This document shows, one piece after another, positions 39,418 to 48,839 of a stretch of DNA of 64,000 nt (position 1 is the first letter of the stretch; each line of letters opens with the position of its first letter). The stretch is from Staphylococcus saccharolyticus (GTDB taxonomy: Bacteria; Bacillota; Bacilli; Staphylococcales; Staphylococcaceae): contig NZ_UHDZ01000001.1 in assembly GCF_900458815.1 (NCBI RefSeq), positions 434,001 through 498,000 of the forward strand. The letters are read 5' to 3'. The notes beneath the pieces were generated by a model. That model searched no databases and had not been told where the DNA came from. It saw only the letters and a list, made by a program, of their open reading frames with translations. The position numbers and the translations under genes were made by a program.

Positions 39418-39489
39418 ATTGAAGACTTCAATCGTTTCAAATGATAGATTTGGTGGTAATGTTTATTAAATGATTGAGGAGGTTAGACT

Positions 39490-39903
39490 ATGCCTTGGAC
39501 AATGAAAGATTATCCTCAAAGTTGGAAGAACTTTGCAGAACTTGAACGTAAGAAAGCGATTGATATTGGTAATGCGATGTTAAAAGATGGTTATAAAGAA
39601 TCTGATGTTATTCCAATTGCTACACAACAGGCAGAAAAATGGTATCAAGATGCATCTAAGGACGACTTAGAAGAATTGAAAAATAAACATATTACTCAAC
39701 ATCAGAAAGACCCATCAGCTAATCCTAAATTAAATGATGAAAACGTGCATGTGTACTTTGAAGATGAAGAATGGAAAGTGAAGACAACAGATGCTAAGCA
39801 AGCTTCAGATACGTTTGGTACCAAAGCTGAAGCTATCAAACGAGCAAAAGAAATTGCTGATAATAAAGGTACAAAAGTTGTTGAACATAACAAAAATGAA
39901 TAG
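39490..39903 (+). CDS. General-stress protein, YdaT/DUF2188-like
   Basis: A 137-residue hydrophilic cytosolic protein. The first half, MPWTMKDYPQSWKNF, is the YdaT-type domain; the second, HVYFEDEEWKVKTTDAKQASDTFGTKAEAIKRAKEIA, is DUF2188 with its ATxxA-like repeat. Similar proteins are sigma-B stress genes in Bacillus and staphylococci (known), so stress control is likely, though I do not see a clear sigma-B promoter. ATG 39490 with GAGGAGG. Intact; terminator follows. Confidence 0.85.
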   Translation: MPWTMKDYPQSWKNFAELERKKAIDIGNAMLKDGYKESDVIPIATQQAEKWYQDASKDDLEELKNKHITQHQKDPSANPKLNDENVHVYFEDEEWKVKTTDAKQASDTFGTKAEAIKRAKEIADNKGTKVVEHNKNE

Positions 39904-39912
39904 ATGATTAGT

Positions 39913-39945
39913 AACCGTGTAAGCTTTGTGCTTATGCGGTTTTCT
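39913..39945 (+). terminator. Rho-independent terminator
   Basis: AACCGTGTAAGC pairs with GCTTATGCGGTT across a 5-base loop, then TTCTT. Confidence 0.75.
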
Positions 39946-40048
39946 TATCGTAAAAAAGCCTTAAGACGAATGTAATATGAGCTAACATTTAATTATCAAA
40001 TTAAATTTCGATATAATGGTGATGAATAGAAAACGGAGGTTGAGAAAT

Positions 40049-40750
40049 ATGTACGTAGAAAGAAAGCCTTCACTTTATATCGAAGAACTAAAAAATGAGT
40101 TTAAAAATAGTTTAAGTAACTTTAAAAATAATGATGAAGCGTTTGATACTTTAGTGGGCTTTGTTGAATTAGATCATATTTATTCTTCAGCACTTAAAGA
40201 AATAAGTACGAAATTAAGTATATTAGATGATAACTTCAACCATCGATTTAAGCATAATCCTATTCATCATATGGAACGACGTGTAAAAGAAATGCATAGT
40301 TTAGTTAAAAAGCTAAATCGTAAAGGTCTTGAAGTAAGTGCACAGAGCGCTAAAGAAAATATTACGGATATTGCTGGAATTCGAGTGGTATGTAATTACC
40401 TTGATGATATATATGTGATTGAGAGAATGTTATTAAGACAAGAAGATGTAAAGTTATTGAAGCGGAAGGATTATATTGAACATCCTAAAGAAAATGGCTA
40501 TCGCAGTTTGCATATCGTTGTTTCAATTCCTGTATTTTTAGCAGATTCTGTAGAAGTAACACCTGTAGAAATTCAAATACGCACTATTGGAATGGACATG
40601 TGGGCAAGTCTAGAACATAAAATTCGTTATAAAAATGACGCTGACACTGAGAAATACAAAGGTCTATTAGAACAATGTGCGTCTGATATTACAAATGTTG
40701 AAAGTAAAATGCAGCGCATTCATTCAGAAATCTCAGAAAGTGAAAGCTAA
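40049..40750 (+). CDS. relP: Small alarmone synthetase RelP
   Basis: Stand-alone (p)ppGpp synthetase with no hydrolase domain, 233 residues from ATG 40049 (site ACGGAGG); an earlier in-frame ATG lacks one. Synthetase motifs intact: [38 protein letters not shown] and [22 protein letters not shown]. It matches RelP more than RelQ in its N-terminal [22 protein letters not shown]. In S. aureus relP answers to cell-wall stress through VraRS. Monocistronic with terminator. Confidence 0.92.
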   Translation: MYVERKPSLYIEELKNEFKNSLSNFKNNDEAFDTLVGFVELDHIYSSALKEISTKLSILDDNFNHRFKHNPIHHMERRVKEMHSLVKKLNRKGLEVSAQSAKENITDIAGIRVVCNYLDDIYVIERMLLRQEDVKLLKRKDYIEHPKENGYRSLHIVVSIPVFLADSVEVTPVEIQIRTIGMDMWASLEHKIRYKNDADTEKYKGLLEQCASDITNVESKMQRIHSEISESES

Positions 40751-40807
40751 GCTACTATGTTAAAGTTTAGATGTATATAAATTGGTAAAATTGAATAACA
40801 AATATTG

Positions 40808-40847
40808 AAAAGGAACCGTAGATGTACTAAAATCTACGGTTCCTTTG
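40808..40847. terminator. Bidirectional terminator
   Basis: AAAGGAACCGTAGAT and ATCTACGGTTCCTTT pair perfectly; it serves the convergent relP and PAP2 genes. Confidence 0.85.
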
Positions 40848-40867
40848 ACTTCAGTTTAGCTAGTTTC

Positions 40868-41788
40868 TTATTGATTGTGATTCATCAGCGAATCTATATT
40901 GGCAGTGACTTTATTAATCATGAAATCTGCGAAAATCATAAGTAAGAACATGATGAATAAACTCATTGTTACATCACTAGTGAAATGTGCACCTATACGA
41001 ATTCGGCTTATTGCCATTAAAATGCCATATGTCATACCAATTCCAAACATTACTTTTTGTGATGATAATTTTCTAAAGTAAAACGCTAAGAACATTAAGA
41101 ATGCACCATTTCCGGTATGTCCAGATGGGAAAGAACTATGTCCTGTATTACCATTAATTGTGAGCCAATTTGTAAACTGACCACCTTTTAAACCTATTTC
41201 ATAGGGTCTAACACGGCCCCATAGTTCCTTCATACTATCCACTAATTCTAAACCAATGAATAGGACGATAAAGCTAATGAGTGATACTTTGAATAAGCGA
41301 CATAATTCAAAGTTATCCACTTTTTTTAACCAAAATTGATAACATATAAAAGTAATAACAACAAGAATAATCAGTGAGATAAAAAAACTTACACCTAGTG
41401 ATAGAGCATGGCCTGCGTTACCTTCATTGTTAGCCATACCCATAGGTTTATGTTTTTTAATATTGTCTGATGTAGACATAATATATTGTGCAGTCTCTGA
41501 AACAAGTACATTTGTTTTAATCAGCGTAAACACAAAAGAAATAAGAATAATTATCGTTTTGGAAAATTTATTTTCTAAAGTAGAAAAGATATAAAAATTA
41601 AAAGTAATCATCGAGATGATAAGTACGAGCGTTGGTGGAAATAGACCGTAATTTTGGAATATCGTACCAAATAAAGAATCTTGATTCATCAAATGATTTG
41701 ATATTGTTTGATCCATCATCAATGAAATCATAAGTATTAGTGCAAGAATACCTAAAGTAATAAATGTTAATTTTTTTGAAATAATCAT
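40868..41788 (-). CDS. PAP2-family membrane phosphatase
   Basis: Lipid phosphate phosphatase (phosphatidic acid or undecaprenyl pyrophosphate type), 306 residues. The three PAP2 motifs are visible: KELWGRVRP (KX6RP), SFPSGHTGN (PSGH) and SRIRIGAHFTSDV (SRX5HX3D). About six membrane spans surround them. The ATG at 41786-41788 is used because AGGAGG lies about 8 bases upstream; the extension to 41830 has none. Catalysis would face the outside. Intact. Confidence 0.9.
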   Translation of the reverse strand: MIISKKLTFITLGILALILMISLMMDQTISNHLMNQDSLFGTIFQNYGLFPPTLVLIISMITFNFYIFSTLENKFSKTIIILISFVFTLIKTNVLVSETAQYIMSTSDNIKKHKPMGMANNEGNAGHALSLGVSFFISLIILVVITFICYQFWLKKVDNFELCRLFKVSLISFIVLFIGLELVDSMKELWGRVRPYEIGLKGGQFTNWLTINGNTGHSSFPSGHTGNGAFLMFLAFYFRKLSSQKVMFGIGMTYGILMAISRIRIGAHFTSDVTMSLFIMFLLMIFADFMINKVTANIDSLMNHNQ

Positions 41789-42044
41789 AAAGAGCCTCCT
41801 AGGTGATATGATGTGTAAACCAAGTATCAATTAAACATTAATTTAAAGTAAAACTTTGCTCCTTAGTTAAAGAGTAGTAGTCATTTTTTAATTAAATGTT
41901 ATGTTAGTGTTAATTTTATATTAATTATTGGAAGGGTTTGTACTCAATGTCTTTTCAATTTTAAATGATTTTAGTCATGTAGTTGTAAAAACTATATGAA
42001 AATCAATCATATGATAATATTATAATAATCAATATATTAGAAAT

Positions 42045-42928
42045 ATGAGTATGTATATGATTAAGCGAAATTTTACAACAAAAGTTTATTCACTTAAAAA
42101 ATTTAAAGATGAATATAGTGAAGTTGCCTTTGCAGGAGACTGTCATTCTAATGATGTTATTGTGTTTATTCACGGTGCATTGTTAACTTATAAAATTATG
42201 ACTATGTTTGAACCTTACTTTAGAGAATTCAAATTGATATTTGTTAATTGTCCTAGTAGAGGCAAAAGTTCAGAATTAGACCGTAATACGTATACGTTAG
42301 ATGATTATGCTGAGCGTATTTATAATGTGTTAACACAAATTGTTGAAGAACAACATATTAAAGAACTTAGTATCGTAGGGTATTCAATGGGAGGAATGAT
42401 TGCTACTAGATTACTTAAATACAATACATTACCAGTATCACACTTAATTTATTTACATAGTGCTGCTAAAATTACGCCAGATGCTAGTATGCTAGCACGT
42501 TTATTTACTAGTGAGAATAAGAGGGGTATATTAAAAGATGAAATGAAAGCAGTAAAAAACTTACCTCAATATATACTAGATAAAACCATTTACGCGAAAA
42601 AAGAAAATGCACTAGATTTAATTCAGTTTGTCGCACCAATTAAAACAATTATCACGGATATGCTTTATACCATTAACACAGATTATCTACCAGATATTGA
42701 AAAAATAAATCAATTTCCGAAATACTCTTTATGTTAGGTAAAGAAGATCAAATTATTCCCTATACCGATTCAAAAGCAACTTTAGAACGCTTTAAAGAAC
42801 TAGGTGGTGAAACGAAAGAAATTGTTTATCCTGGTATCGGTTACATTGATTTTCCTAGTATATTAGAAACACAGTCAGATGACCAAATTGGTGTTGTTGA
42901 CCATATTAAAGATAGGATTTCTAAATAA
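42045..42928 (+). pseudogene. Alpha/beta-hydrolase, frameshifted
   Basis: Cytosolic hydrolase with oxyanion motif FIHGALL and nucleophile GYSMGGM. The acid is in GKEDQIIPYTDS. A missing A in a run near 42722 splits FPKYSLC-stop from KILFMLGKED; repaired length is about 294 residues. Where relatives read GxGHIDFP, this protein has GIGYIDFP, so the expected catalytic His appears as Tyr. The start at ATG 42045 lacks a good ribosome site. It directly precedes the MerR-type gene. Function unknown. Confidence 0.75.
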
Positions 42929-43017
42929 TTAAGACGGTAGGGAGTCTTAATTATTAAAAAAAGGGTTGCTCGTGACGTAACGTCATTGGTTAAGGTGTAG
43001 ATAGGAGGTGAACATCT

Positions 43018-43733
43018 ATGTCCATATATTCTACTGGAGATATAGCAAAAGCTTGTAATGCATCAGTACGTACAGTGCAATATTATGATAATCAAGGAAT
43101 TCTAAGTCCGCATCAAGTATCTGATTCAAACAGGTGTCTTTACACAGATGAAGAAGTTGAAAAGCTTGAACTTATTATTGTTCTTAAAGAATTGGGATGT
43201 TCAATTAAAGAAGTTAAAACACTATTAAAGAATGAGGAAACATTAAAAACACTTAATGCAATACTTGAAATCAAAGAAGAAGAATTACGTAAATCGATTC
43301 GTACAAAAGAAAGTATGATTAATAAAATTACAAGTATTCGCAATTATATTAATACAACGTCATTATCTCCTATTCATCATTTGCGTGACATAGATTATAT
43401 TATGAAAGAATCACACAATCTTAAAAACTTTAGAAAAACGTTAGGATAAGCACTGGAATCATTGGTTCAATTCAATATGCTAGATTAATTGCGACAATGG
43501 TCACTAAAAGTAAGACACCTGTAGTATCAACTATCTCCATCTCAATCTTCTATGCCATTGGACTCACACATTACTATAAAAGTAAGGTTTCATATTTATG
43601 TCTCAATTGTCAAAATGTATTTAATCTTACAACATTTGAATTTATTAAGGCACAGCATACTCCTAAAACTCGAAAGTTTATATGTCCTAAATGTCACGAA
43701 ACACACTTTTGTGTGGAGATAGCTAAACATTAA
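43018..43733 (+). pseudogene. MerR-family regulator with membrane segment and zinc ribbon, frameshifted
   Basis: ATG 43018 follows TAGGAGGTG. Residues 1-70 are a MerR winged helix (YSTGDIAKACNASVRTVQYYDNQGIL), 75-115 a coiled-coil. Near 43446 the sequence GGATAAGC lacks an A (GGAATAAGC restores frame), after which the reading gives a hydrophobic segment TGIIGSIQYARLIA...SISIFYAIGL and a zinc ribbon (CLNC...CPKC). Repaired length is about 238 residues. The DNA-binding half alone is still made as 143 residues, so it may retain some function. S. aureus carries a similar gene beside gntR. Confidence 0.78.
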
Positions 43734-43751
43734 GTTTCACTCGTGTCTATC

Positions 43752-43783
43752 ATCCCTAGTTATATCAATGACTGGGGTTTTTT
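43752..43783 (+). terminator. Rho-independent terminator
   Basis: CCCTAGT pairs with ACTGGGG, followed by TTTTTT. Confidence 0.75.
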
Positions 43784-43828
43784 AAGTCTCAAAAGAAAGC
43801 GTTTGTGAAATATTTTATGTATATTACT

Positions 43829-43846
43829 ATACTTGTATACAAGATA
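43829..43846. promoter_or_regulatory. GntR operator
   Basis: ATACTTGTATACAAGATA contains the perfect palindrome CTTGTATACAAG and matches the Bacillus GntR operator ATACTTGTATACAAGTAT closely. It lies 27 bases before gntR, fitting gluconate-relieved autorepression. Confidence 0.75.
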
Positions 43847-43872
43847 AAACGTTAAACAATGGGGGTGGAAAA

Positions 43873-44535
43873 GTGACTTATGGATATCCTACAAAATGGT
43901 TAGAGAGCCTAACAAGAGGAGAAGTGATTGCTGCTGAACTACGTTTAGGTATTGTAAGTGGTGATATTGAAGCCGAAACATTACTCTCTGAGAATCAAGT
44001 GGCGCAACAGTTTAATGTGAGTCGCTCGCCAGTACGTGATGCATTTAAATTACTTCAAACTGATCAGCTTATTCAACTTGAACGAATGGGTGCTCGTGTT
44101 CTTTCTTTTGGTGAAAATGAGAAGAAAGAAATGTATGATTTACGCTTGATGCTTGAATCATTCGCATTTTCAAGATTAAAAGGTGAGGATACGTATAATA
44201 TTGTTAAAGAAATGAAGAAACAATTAGAAATGATGAAAGTTGCAGTTCAATTTGGAGATGCTGAATCATTTACACAACACGATCTCGAATTCCATGAAGT
44301 TATGATATCTGCTGCAAATCATCAATATCTCAAAATATTTTGGAGCCATTTAAAACCAGTGATGGAGTTACTTATATTATTATCTATGAGACATCGTATG
44401 AATACTCACCCACATGATTTCGACAGAATACATCGAAACCATCAAGTATTTATTGATGCAATTGAATATTATGATGTAGATAAATTAAAAGAAGCGTTTC
44501 ATTTAAACTTCGATGATGTAGGTAAAGATATCTAA
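43873..44535 (+). CDS. gntR: Gluconate operon repressor GntR
   Basis: FadR/GntR-family repressor, 220 residues, starting at GTG 43873 (site GGGGGTGG). The N-terminal winged helix carries LLSENQVAQQFNVSRSPVRDAFKLLQTDQLI; the C-terminal FCD domain has the metal/ligand residues in HDLEFHEVMISAANH and RIHRNHQVFIDAI. It should bind the palindrome upstream and release with gluconate. Leads gntR-gntK-gntP. Intact. Confidence 0.92.
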   Translation: MTYGYPTKWLESLTRGEVIAAELRLGIVSGDIEAETLLSENQVAQQFNVSRSPVRDAFKLLQTDQLIQLERMGARVLSFGENEKKEMYDLRLMLESFAFSRLKGEDTYNIVKEMKKQLEMMKVAVQFGDAESFTQHDLEFHEVMISAANHQYLKIFWSHLKPVMELLILLSMRHRMNTHPHDFDRIHRNHQVFIDAIEYYDVDKLKEAFHLNFDDVGKDI

Positions 44536-44577
44536 GGATTTTGGTTACGTTAATTTGAAAGAAAAGAGGAATCAATA

Positions 44578-46119
44578 ATGAAATATATGATTGATGTAGA
44601 CATTGGTACAACGAGCACTAAATCAGTACTTTATAATGAACATGGTCAGTTTGTAATGAAACATAATATAGGTTACGACTTACATACACCAAACGTAGAT
44701 GTATCTGAAGAGAATCCAGATGAAATATTTGATGCAGTATTAATGACAGTCAAATATATTGTTAGAGAATCAGGCGTTGCTAAGGAAGATATCAAATTGA
44801 TTTCATTCAGCGCTCAAATGCATAGTTTAGTTGCGATGGACGCACAGTATCAACGTTTAACTGAGAATATCACATGGGCAGATAATCGTGCGAATCGTTT
44901 TGCTAATTTAATTGAGAACGAACACAATGGTTTTGAATTGTATCAACGAACAGGCACACCGATTCATCCCATGTCACCATTGTCAAAAGTTTTTTGGATG
45001 AAGCATGAAGAACCTGAAATATTTAAACAAACATCTATGTTCGCTGATATTAAAACATATATCTTTTATCAATTGTATGAGCAATTTGTTATTGATTATT
45101 CAATGGCTTCAGCGACAGGCATGTTTAACTTAGAACAATTAACCTGGGATGATGAGGCGCTCAAATTATTAGGTATCAATAATTCACAATTACCAAATCC
45201 TGTTCCAACAACACACATTTTAAAAGGTATGAAAAAACGTTATGCAACGCTAATGGGTATTGATGAAAACACACCAGTTGTAGTTGGAGCCAGTGATGAT
45301 GTGTTATCAAATTTGGGTGTGAATAGTTATCATCTAGGCGAAGTTGCAGTGACTATAGGAACATCAGGTGCGATACGTACAGTTATCGATAAGCCGAGAA
45401 CTGATGACAAAGGGCGAATCTTTTGTTACGTCCTTGATGAAGAACATTATGTAATCGGAGGTCCAGTTAATAACGGTGGTGTAATCTTAAGATGGCTTAG
45501 AGATGAAATTTTAGCGAGTGAAGTTGAAACAGCCAAACGTTTAGGTGTTGATCCATATGATGTATTAACGCAAATTGCTAGCAGAGTGAAACCAGGTGCA
45601 GAGGGTCTTATTTTTCATCCTTATCTAGCTGGCGAACGTGCACCATTATGGAATGCTGATGCTAGAGGATCATTCTTCGGTTTAACTTTATCTCATAAAA
45701 AGGAACACATGATTCGAGCAGCGTTGGAAGGCGTACTATACAATTTATATACTGTTTACCTCGCGTTCATTGAAGTCATGAATGAAACGCCCAATACGAT
45801 TAAAGCAACTGGTGGTTTTGCAAAAAGTGAAATATGGAGACAAATGATGGCAGATATCTTTGATACAGATTTAATTGTACCTGAAAGTTATGAAAGCTCA
45901 TGTATAGGTGCATGTGTGCTTGGACTTAAAGCATTAGGAGAAATTGAAGATGTTTCAATAATTAAAGATATGGTTGGTACAACACATGTTCATCAACCTA
46001 ATAAAGATATGGTAGCCATTTATCAAAAATTAGTCAAAATCTTTATTAATATTAGTCGCTCTATGACTGACAATTATAATGATATTGCTCAGTTTCAACG
46101 TCAACATATAAGTGATTAA
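44578..46119 (+). CDS. gntK: Gluconokinase GntK (FGGY)
   Basis: Phosphorylates gluconate to 6-phosphogluconate for the pentose-phosphate path. It has 513 residues. MIDVDIGTTSTKSVLYNE (phosphate loop), SAQMHSLVA, ITWADNRANR, GTSGAIR and TGGFAKSEIWRQMMADIF are FGGY landmarks, and the length and sequence fit the Bacillus/staphylococcal GntK rather than xylulokinase. ATG 44578 follows AAAGAGGAA; 42 bases after gntR. Intact, unlike the xylulokinase at 9-10.5 kb. Confidence 0.93.
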   Translation: MKYMIDVDIGTTSTKSVLYNEHGQFVMKHNIGYDLHTPNVDVSEENPDEIFDAVLMTVKYIVRESGVAKEDIKLISFSAQMHSLVAMDAQYQRLTENITWADNRANRFANLIENEHNGFELYQRTGTPIHPMSPLSKVFWMKHEEPEIFKQTSMFADIKTYIFYQLYEQFVIDYSMASATGMFNLEQLTWDDEALKLLGINNSQLPNPVPTTHILKGMKKRYATLMGIDENTPVVVGASDDVLSNLGVNSYHLGEVAVTIGTSGAIRTVIDKPRTDDKGRIFCYVLDEEHYVIGGPVNNGGVILRWLRDEILASEVETAKRLGVDPYDVLTQIASRVKPGAEGLIFHPYLAGERAPLWNADARGSFFGLTLSHKKEHMIRAALEGVLYNLYTVYLAFIEVMNETPNTIKATGGFAKSEIWRQMMADIFDTDLIVPESYESSCIGACVLGLKALGEIEDVSIIKDMVGTTHVHQPNKDMVAIYQKLVKIFINISRSMTDNYNDIAQFQRQHISD

Positions 46120-46180
46120 CTATGAATTTAACCTAATTACTTTACAACTAGATACTTAAAAGAGAAAGAAGGGGAATGTT

Positions 46181-47539
46181 ATGTTTGGAGAAATTTGGCC
46201 ACTCATAAGCGTTGTATTAGGCATTGTTATTTTACTTACTTTAATTATTTTCATAAAGATTAATACGTTTATTTCATTAATTATTACTTCCATTATCACA
46301 GCTTTGCTCCTAGGTATGCCATTAAATAAAATTATGGAAACCGTAGAAAAAGGTATGGGAAGTACGCTAGGTCATATTGCGCTAATCTTTGGACTGGGTG
46401 CGATTTTAGGAAAGCTATTAGCTGACGGTGGAGGTGCCACTCGAATTGCTGATACCCTCATAGCTAAATTTGGAAAAAAACATGTGCAGTGGGCGATGCT
46501 TGTCGCTGCATTTATTGTTGGCATCGCGCTATTCTTTGAAGTAGGGTTAGTATTATTAATACCACTTGTCTTTACAGTAGCAAAACGTGCAAATGTTTCA
46601 ATCTTAAAATTAGGGCTCCCCATGGTTACAGCACTATCAGTGACGCATGGCTTGTTACCACCACATCCAGGACCGGTAGTGATAGCCAAAGAATTAAAGG
46701 CCAATATTGGTGAAGTATTATTGTACGGAATGATTATCACTATACCAGTTACATTAATTGCTGGACCATTCTTTAATAAGTTTGCACAAAAGATTGCACC
46801 TTCTGCTTATACAAGAGAAGGAGATATTTCATCACTAGGTACACAAAAGGAATTTAAAGAAGAAGACATGCCAAGTTTCGGTTTAAGCTTATTAACGGCT
46901 ATTTTACCAGTTATCTTGATGTTAATTTCTACATTGGTTCAACTTATTACTGGACATGAAAAAGCTAAAAGTTGGTTTGAACAAATCATTTACTTGATTG
47001 GTCCAGCTGGTACTGCAATGCTTATAGCAGTTGTCTTCGCGATTTTTTCTATGGGTGTAATGAGACGACGCAAAATGGAATATATTATGGAGTCTGTTAC
47101 CAATGCAATTTATCCCATTGGTATGATGCTACTCATCATCGGTGGTGGTGGTACGTTTAAACAAGTACTCATTGATGGAGGTGTAGGTGATACAATTGCT
47201 AAAATGTTTGAAGGTTCAAACATGTCACCGATTTTACTTGCTTGGATTGTTGCTGCGGTGTTACGCATCGCACTAGGTTCAGCTACTGTTGCAGCAGTTT
47301 CCACAACGGGTATTCTTTTACCATTATTGCAACATTCTGATGCCAATGTTGCATTAGTAGTACTTGCTATTGGTGCAGGTAGTATCATTCTATCTCATGT
47401 GAATAATGCTGGTTTCTGGATGTTCAGAGAGTACTTCGGATTGACAGTTAAAGAAACCTTCCTAACATGGTCATTACTTGAAACTATTATTTCAGTTTCA
47501 GGGATTATATTCATCTTATTTATCAGTTTATTTGTTTAA
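46181..47539 (+). CDS. gntP: Gluconate permease GntP
   Basis: Gluconate:proton symporter, 452 residues with about 12-14 spans. GLGAILGKLLADGGGATRIADTL and THGLLPPHPGPVVIAKEL are hallmark GntP loops, and SHVNNAGFWMFREYFGLTVKETFLTWS ends the family domain. ATG 46181 with AAGAAGGGG. Last of the gnt operon; a hairpin terminator begins 30 bases later. Intact. Confidence 0.94.
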   Translation: MFGEIWPLISVVLGIVILLTLIIFIKINTFISLIITSIITALLLGMPLNKIMETVEKGMGSTLGHIALIFGLGAILGKLLADGGGATRIADTLIAKFGKKHVQWAMLVAAFIVGIALFFEVGLVLLIPLVFTVAKRANVSILKLGLPMVTALSVTHGLLPPHPGPVVIAKELKANIGEVLLYGMIITIPVTLIAGPFFNKFAQKIAPSAYTREGDISSLGTQKEFKEEDMPSFGLSLLTAILPVILMLISTLVQLITGHEKAKSWFEQIIYLIGPAGTAMLIAVVFAIFSMGVMRRRKMEYIMESVTNAIYPIGMMLLIIGGGGTFKQVLIDGGVGDTIAKMFEGSNMSPILLAWIVAAVLRIALGSATVAAVSTTGILLPLLQHSDANVALVVLAIGAGSIILSHVNNAGFWMFREYFGLTVKETFLTWSLLETIISVSGIIFILFISLFV

Positions 47540-47568
47540 AGATTGTGAAAAAATATATCAATGCGTCA

Positions 47569-47605
47569 ACACCTGGGACATCATTCATTGTCTCAGGTGT
47601 TTTTA
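47569..47605 (+). terminator. Terminator of the gnt operon, opening the STAR-like repeat
   Basis: ACACCTGGGACA pairs with TGTCTCAGGTGT over an 8-base loop, then TTTT. Confidence 0.85.
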
Positions 47606-47757
47606 TGTATTGGTAGTCAGATGATTGAATTGAAAATATTCTTAAAGCAAGCGTTTTCAATATAGTCCGGAGCCACAACAAAGATAACGTTATTCAGATA
47701 TTCAAAGACAAAACAAATTTAGATTTGGGGTGGGACAATAAATTCTGTCCTACTCCA
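47606..47757 (+). repeat. STAR-like intergenic repeat, copy D (diverged)
   Basis: Continues from the gnt terminator. It keeps the GTCAGATGATTGAATTGAAAAT / GCGTTTTCAATATAGTC arms, a weakened core (AGCCACAACAAAG), AGACAAAACAAATTTAG and the end GGGGTGGGACAATAAATTCTGTCC. It is more degenerate than copies A-C. The rest of the gap to gtaB is AT-rich. Confidence 0.7.
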
Positions 47758-47916
47758 AATATTTTAATAATACTTTATTGAATATTATATGATTGAATTG
47801 AGAAAAAATCTTGAAATTCACTAATTATACACTGTTACAATTACTATGAAAGCATTTTAAATAATGATACACTTTAAGTTGAATTGATAAACAACGTAGG
47901 TAAAGGGGCATACATA

Positions 47917-48786
47917 TTGAAACAAATAAAGAAAGCAATTATACCAGCTGCTGGATTAGGTACAAGATTCTTGCCGGCAACTAAAGCGATGCCGAAAGAA
48001 ATGTTACCAATATTAGATAAACCAACAATTCAATATATTGTAGAAGAAGCTTCAAGAGCAGGTATAGAAGATATTATTATTGTTACAGGTAAACATAAAC
48101 GTGCCATTGAAGATCATTTTGACAACCAAAAAGAATTAGAAATGGTACTTGAGGATAAAGGTAAGACAGAATTATTAGAAAAGGTTCAATATTCAACTGA
48201 ACTGGCAAACATCTTTTATGTTAGACAGAAAGAACAAAAAGGTCTTGGACATGCGATTTATTCGGCAAGACAATTTATTGGCAATGAGCCTTTTGCGGTG
48301 CTATTAGGTGATGACATCGTAGAATCAGACATACCAGCAATTAAACAATTGATGGATGTATATGAAGAAACTGGTAATTCTGTCATTGGTGTACAAGAAG
48401 TACCAGAAACAGATACACACCGCTATGGTATTATTGATCCTCTTTCAAAAGAAGAGCGTCGCTATGAGGTTCAAAAGTTTGTTGAGAAACCTAAACAAGG
48501 TACAGCACCATCGAATTTGGCAATTATGGGACGCTATGTACTAACACCAGAAATTTTTGATTACATAAAGACTCAAAAAAAAGGTGCCGGCAATGAAATC
48601 CAGCTGACTGATGCTATAGAACGAATGAACAATGATTATCAAGTCTTTGCATATGACTTTATTGGTAATCGTTACGATGTTGGTGAAAAATTAGGATTTG
48701 TTAAAACAACTATTGAATATGCATTGAAAGATGACAGTATGAAAGATGAGCTCAAACGCTTTATTAAAGAACTAAATATTGATTAA
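47917..48786 (+). CDS. gtaB: UTP-glucose-1-phosphate uridylyltransferase
   Basis: Makes UDP-glucose for glycolipid anchors and wall polymers. It has 289 residues from TTG 47917, chosen because AAAGGGG is 8 bases upstream. [22 protein letters not shown] (nucleotide/Mg site), [23 protein letters not shown] and [26 protein letters not shown] are all intact. Very close to S. aureus GtaB. It converges on the glycosyltransferase behind it. Confidence 0.95.
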   Translation: MKQIKKAIIPAAGLGTRFLPATKAMPKEMLPILDKPTIQYIVEEASRAGIEDIIIVTGKHKRAIEDHFDNQKELEMVLEDKGKTELLEKVQYSTELANIFYVRQKEQKGLGHAIYSARQFIGNEPFAVLLGDDIVESDIPAIKQLMDVYEETGNSVIGVQEVPETDTHRYGIIDPLSKEERRYEVQKFVEKPKQGTAPSNLAIMGRYVLTPEIFDYIKTQKKGAGNEIQLTDAIERMNNDYQVFAYDFIGNRYDVGEKLGFVKTTIEYALKDDSMKDELKRFIKELNID

Positions 48787-48796
48787 AAGTAAACAG

Positions 48797-48830
48797 AGGC
48801 ACGCAGATGATATATAGTTTCTGCATGCCT
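48797..48830. terminator. Hairpin between convergent gtaB and the glycosyltransferase
   Basis: AGGCACGCAGA pairs with TCTGCATGCCT with one mismatch. There is no clear T run, so terminator function is only likely. Confidence 0.45.
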
Positions 48831-48839
48831 TCTATGATA

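Noticed and set aside
43797..43812. cre box before gntR
   Set aside because: AGAAAGCGTTTGTG has four mismatches to the consensus.
10572..47757. The roughly 200-bp repeats as miniature transposons
   Set aside because: No terminal inverted repeats with target-site duplications are visible, and the copies keep a fixed position after stop codons, so structural RNA or terminator use is more likely.
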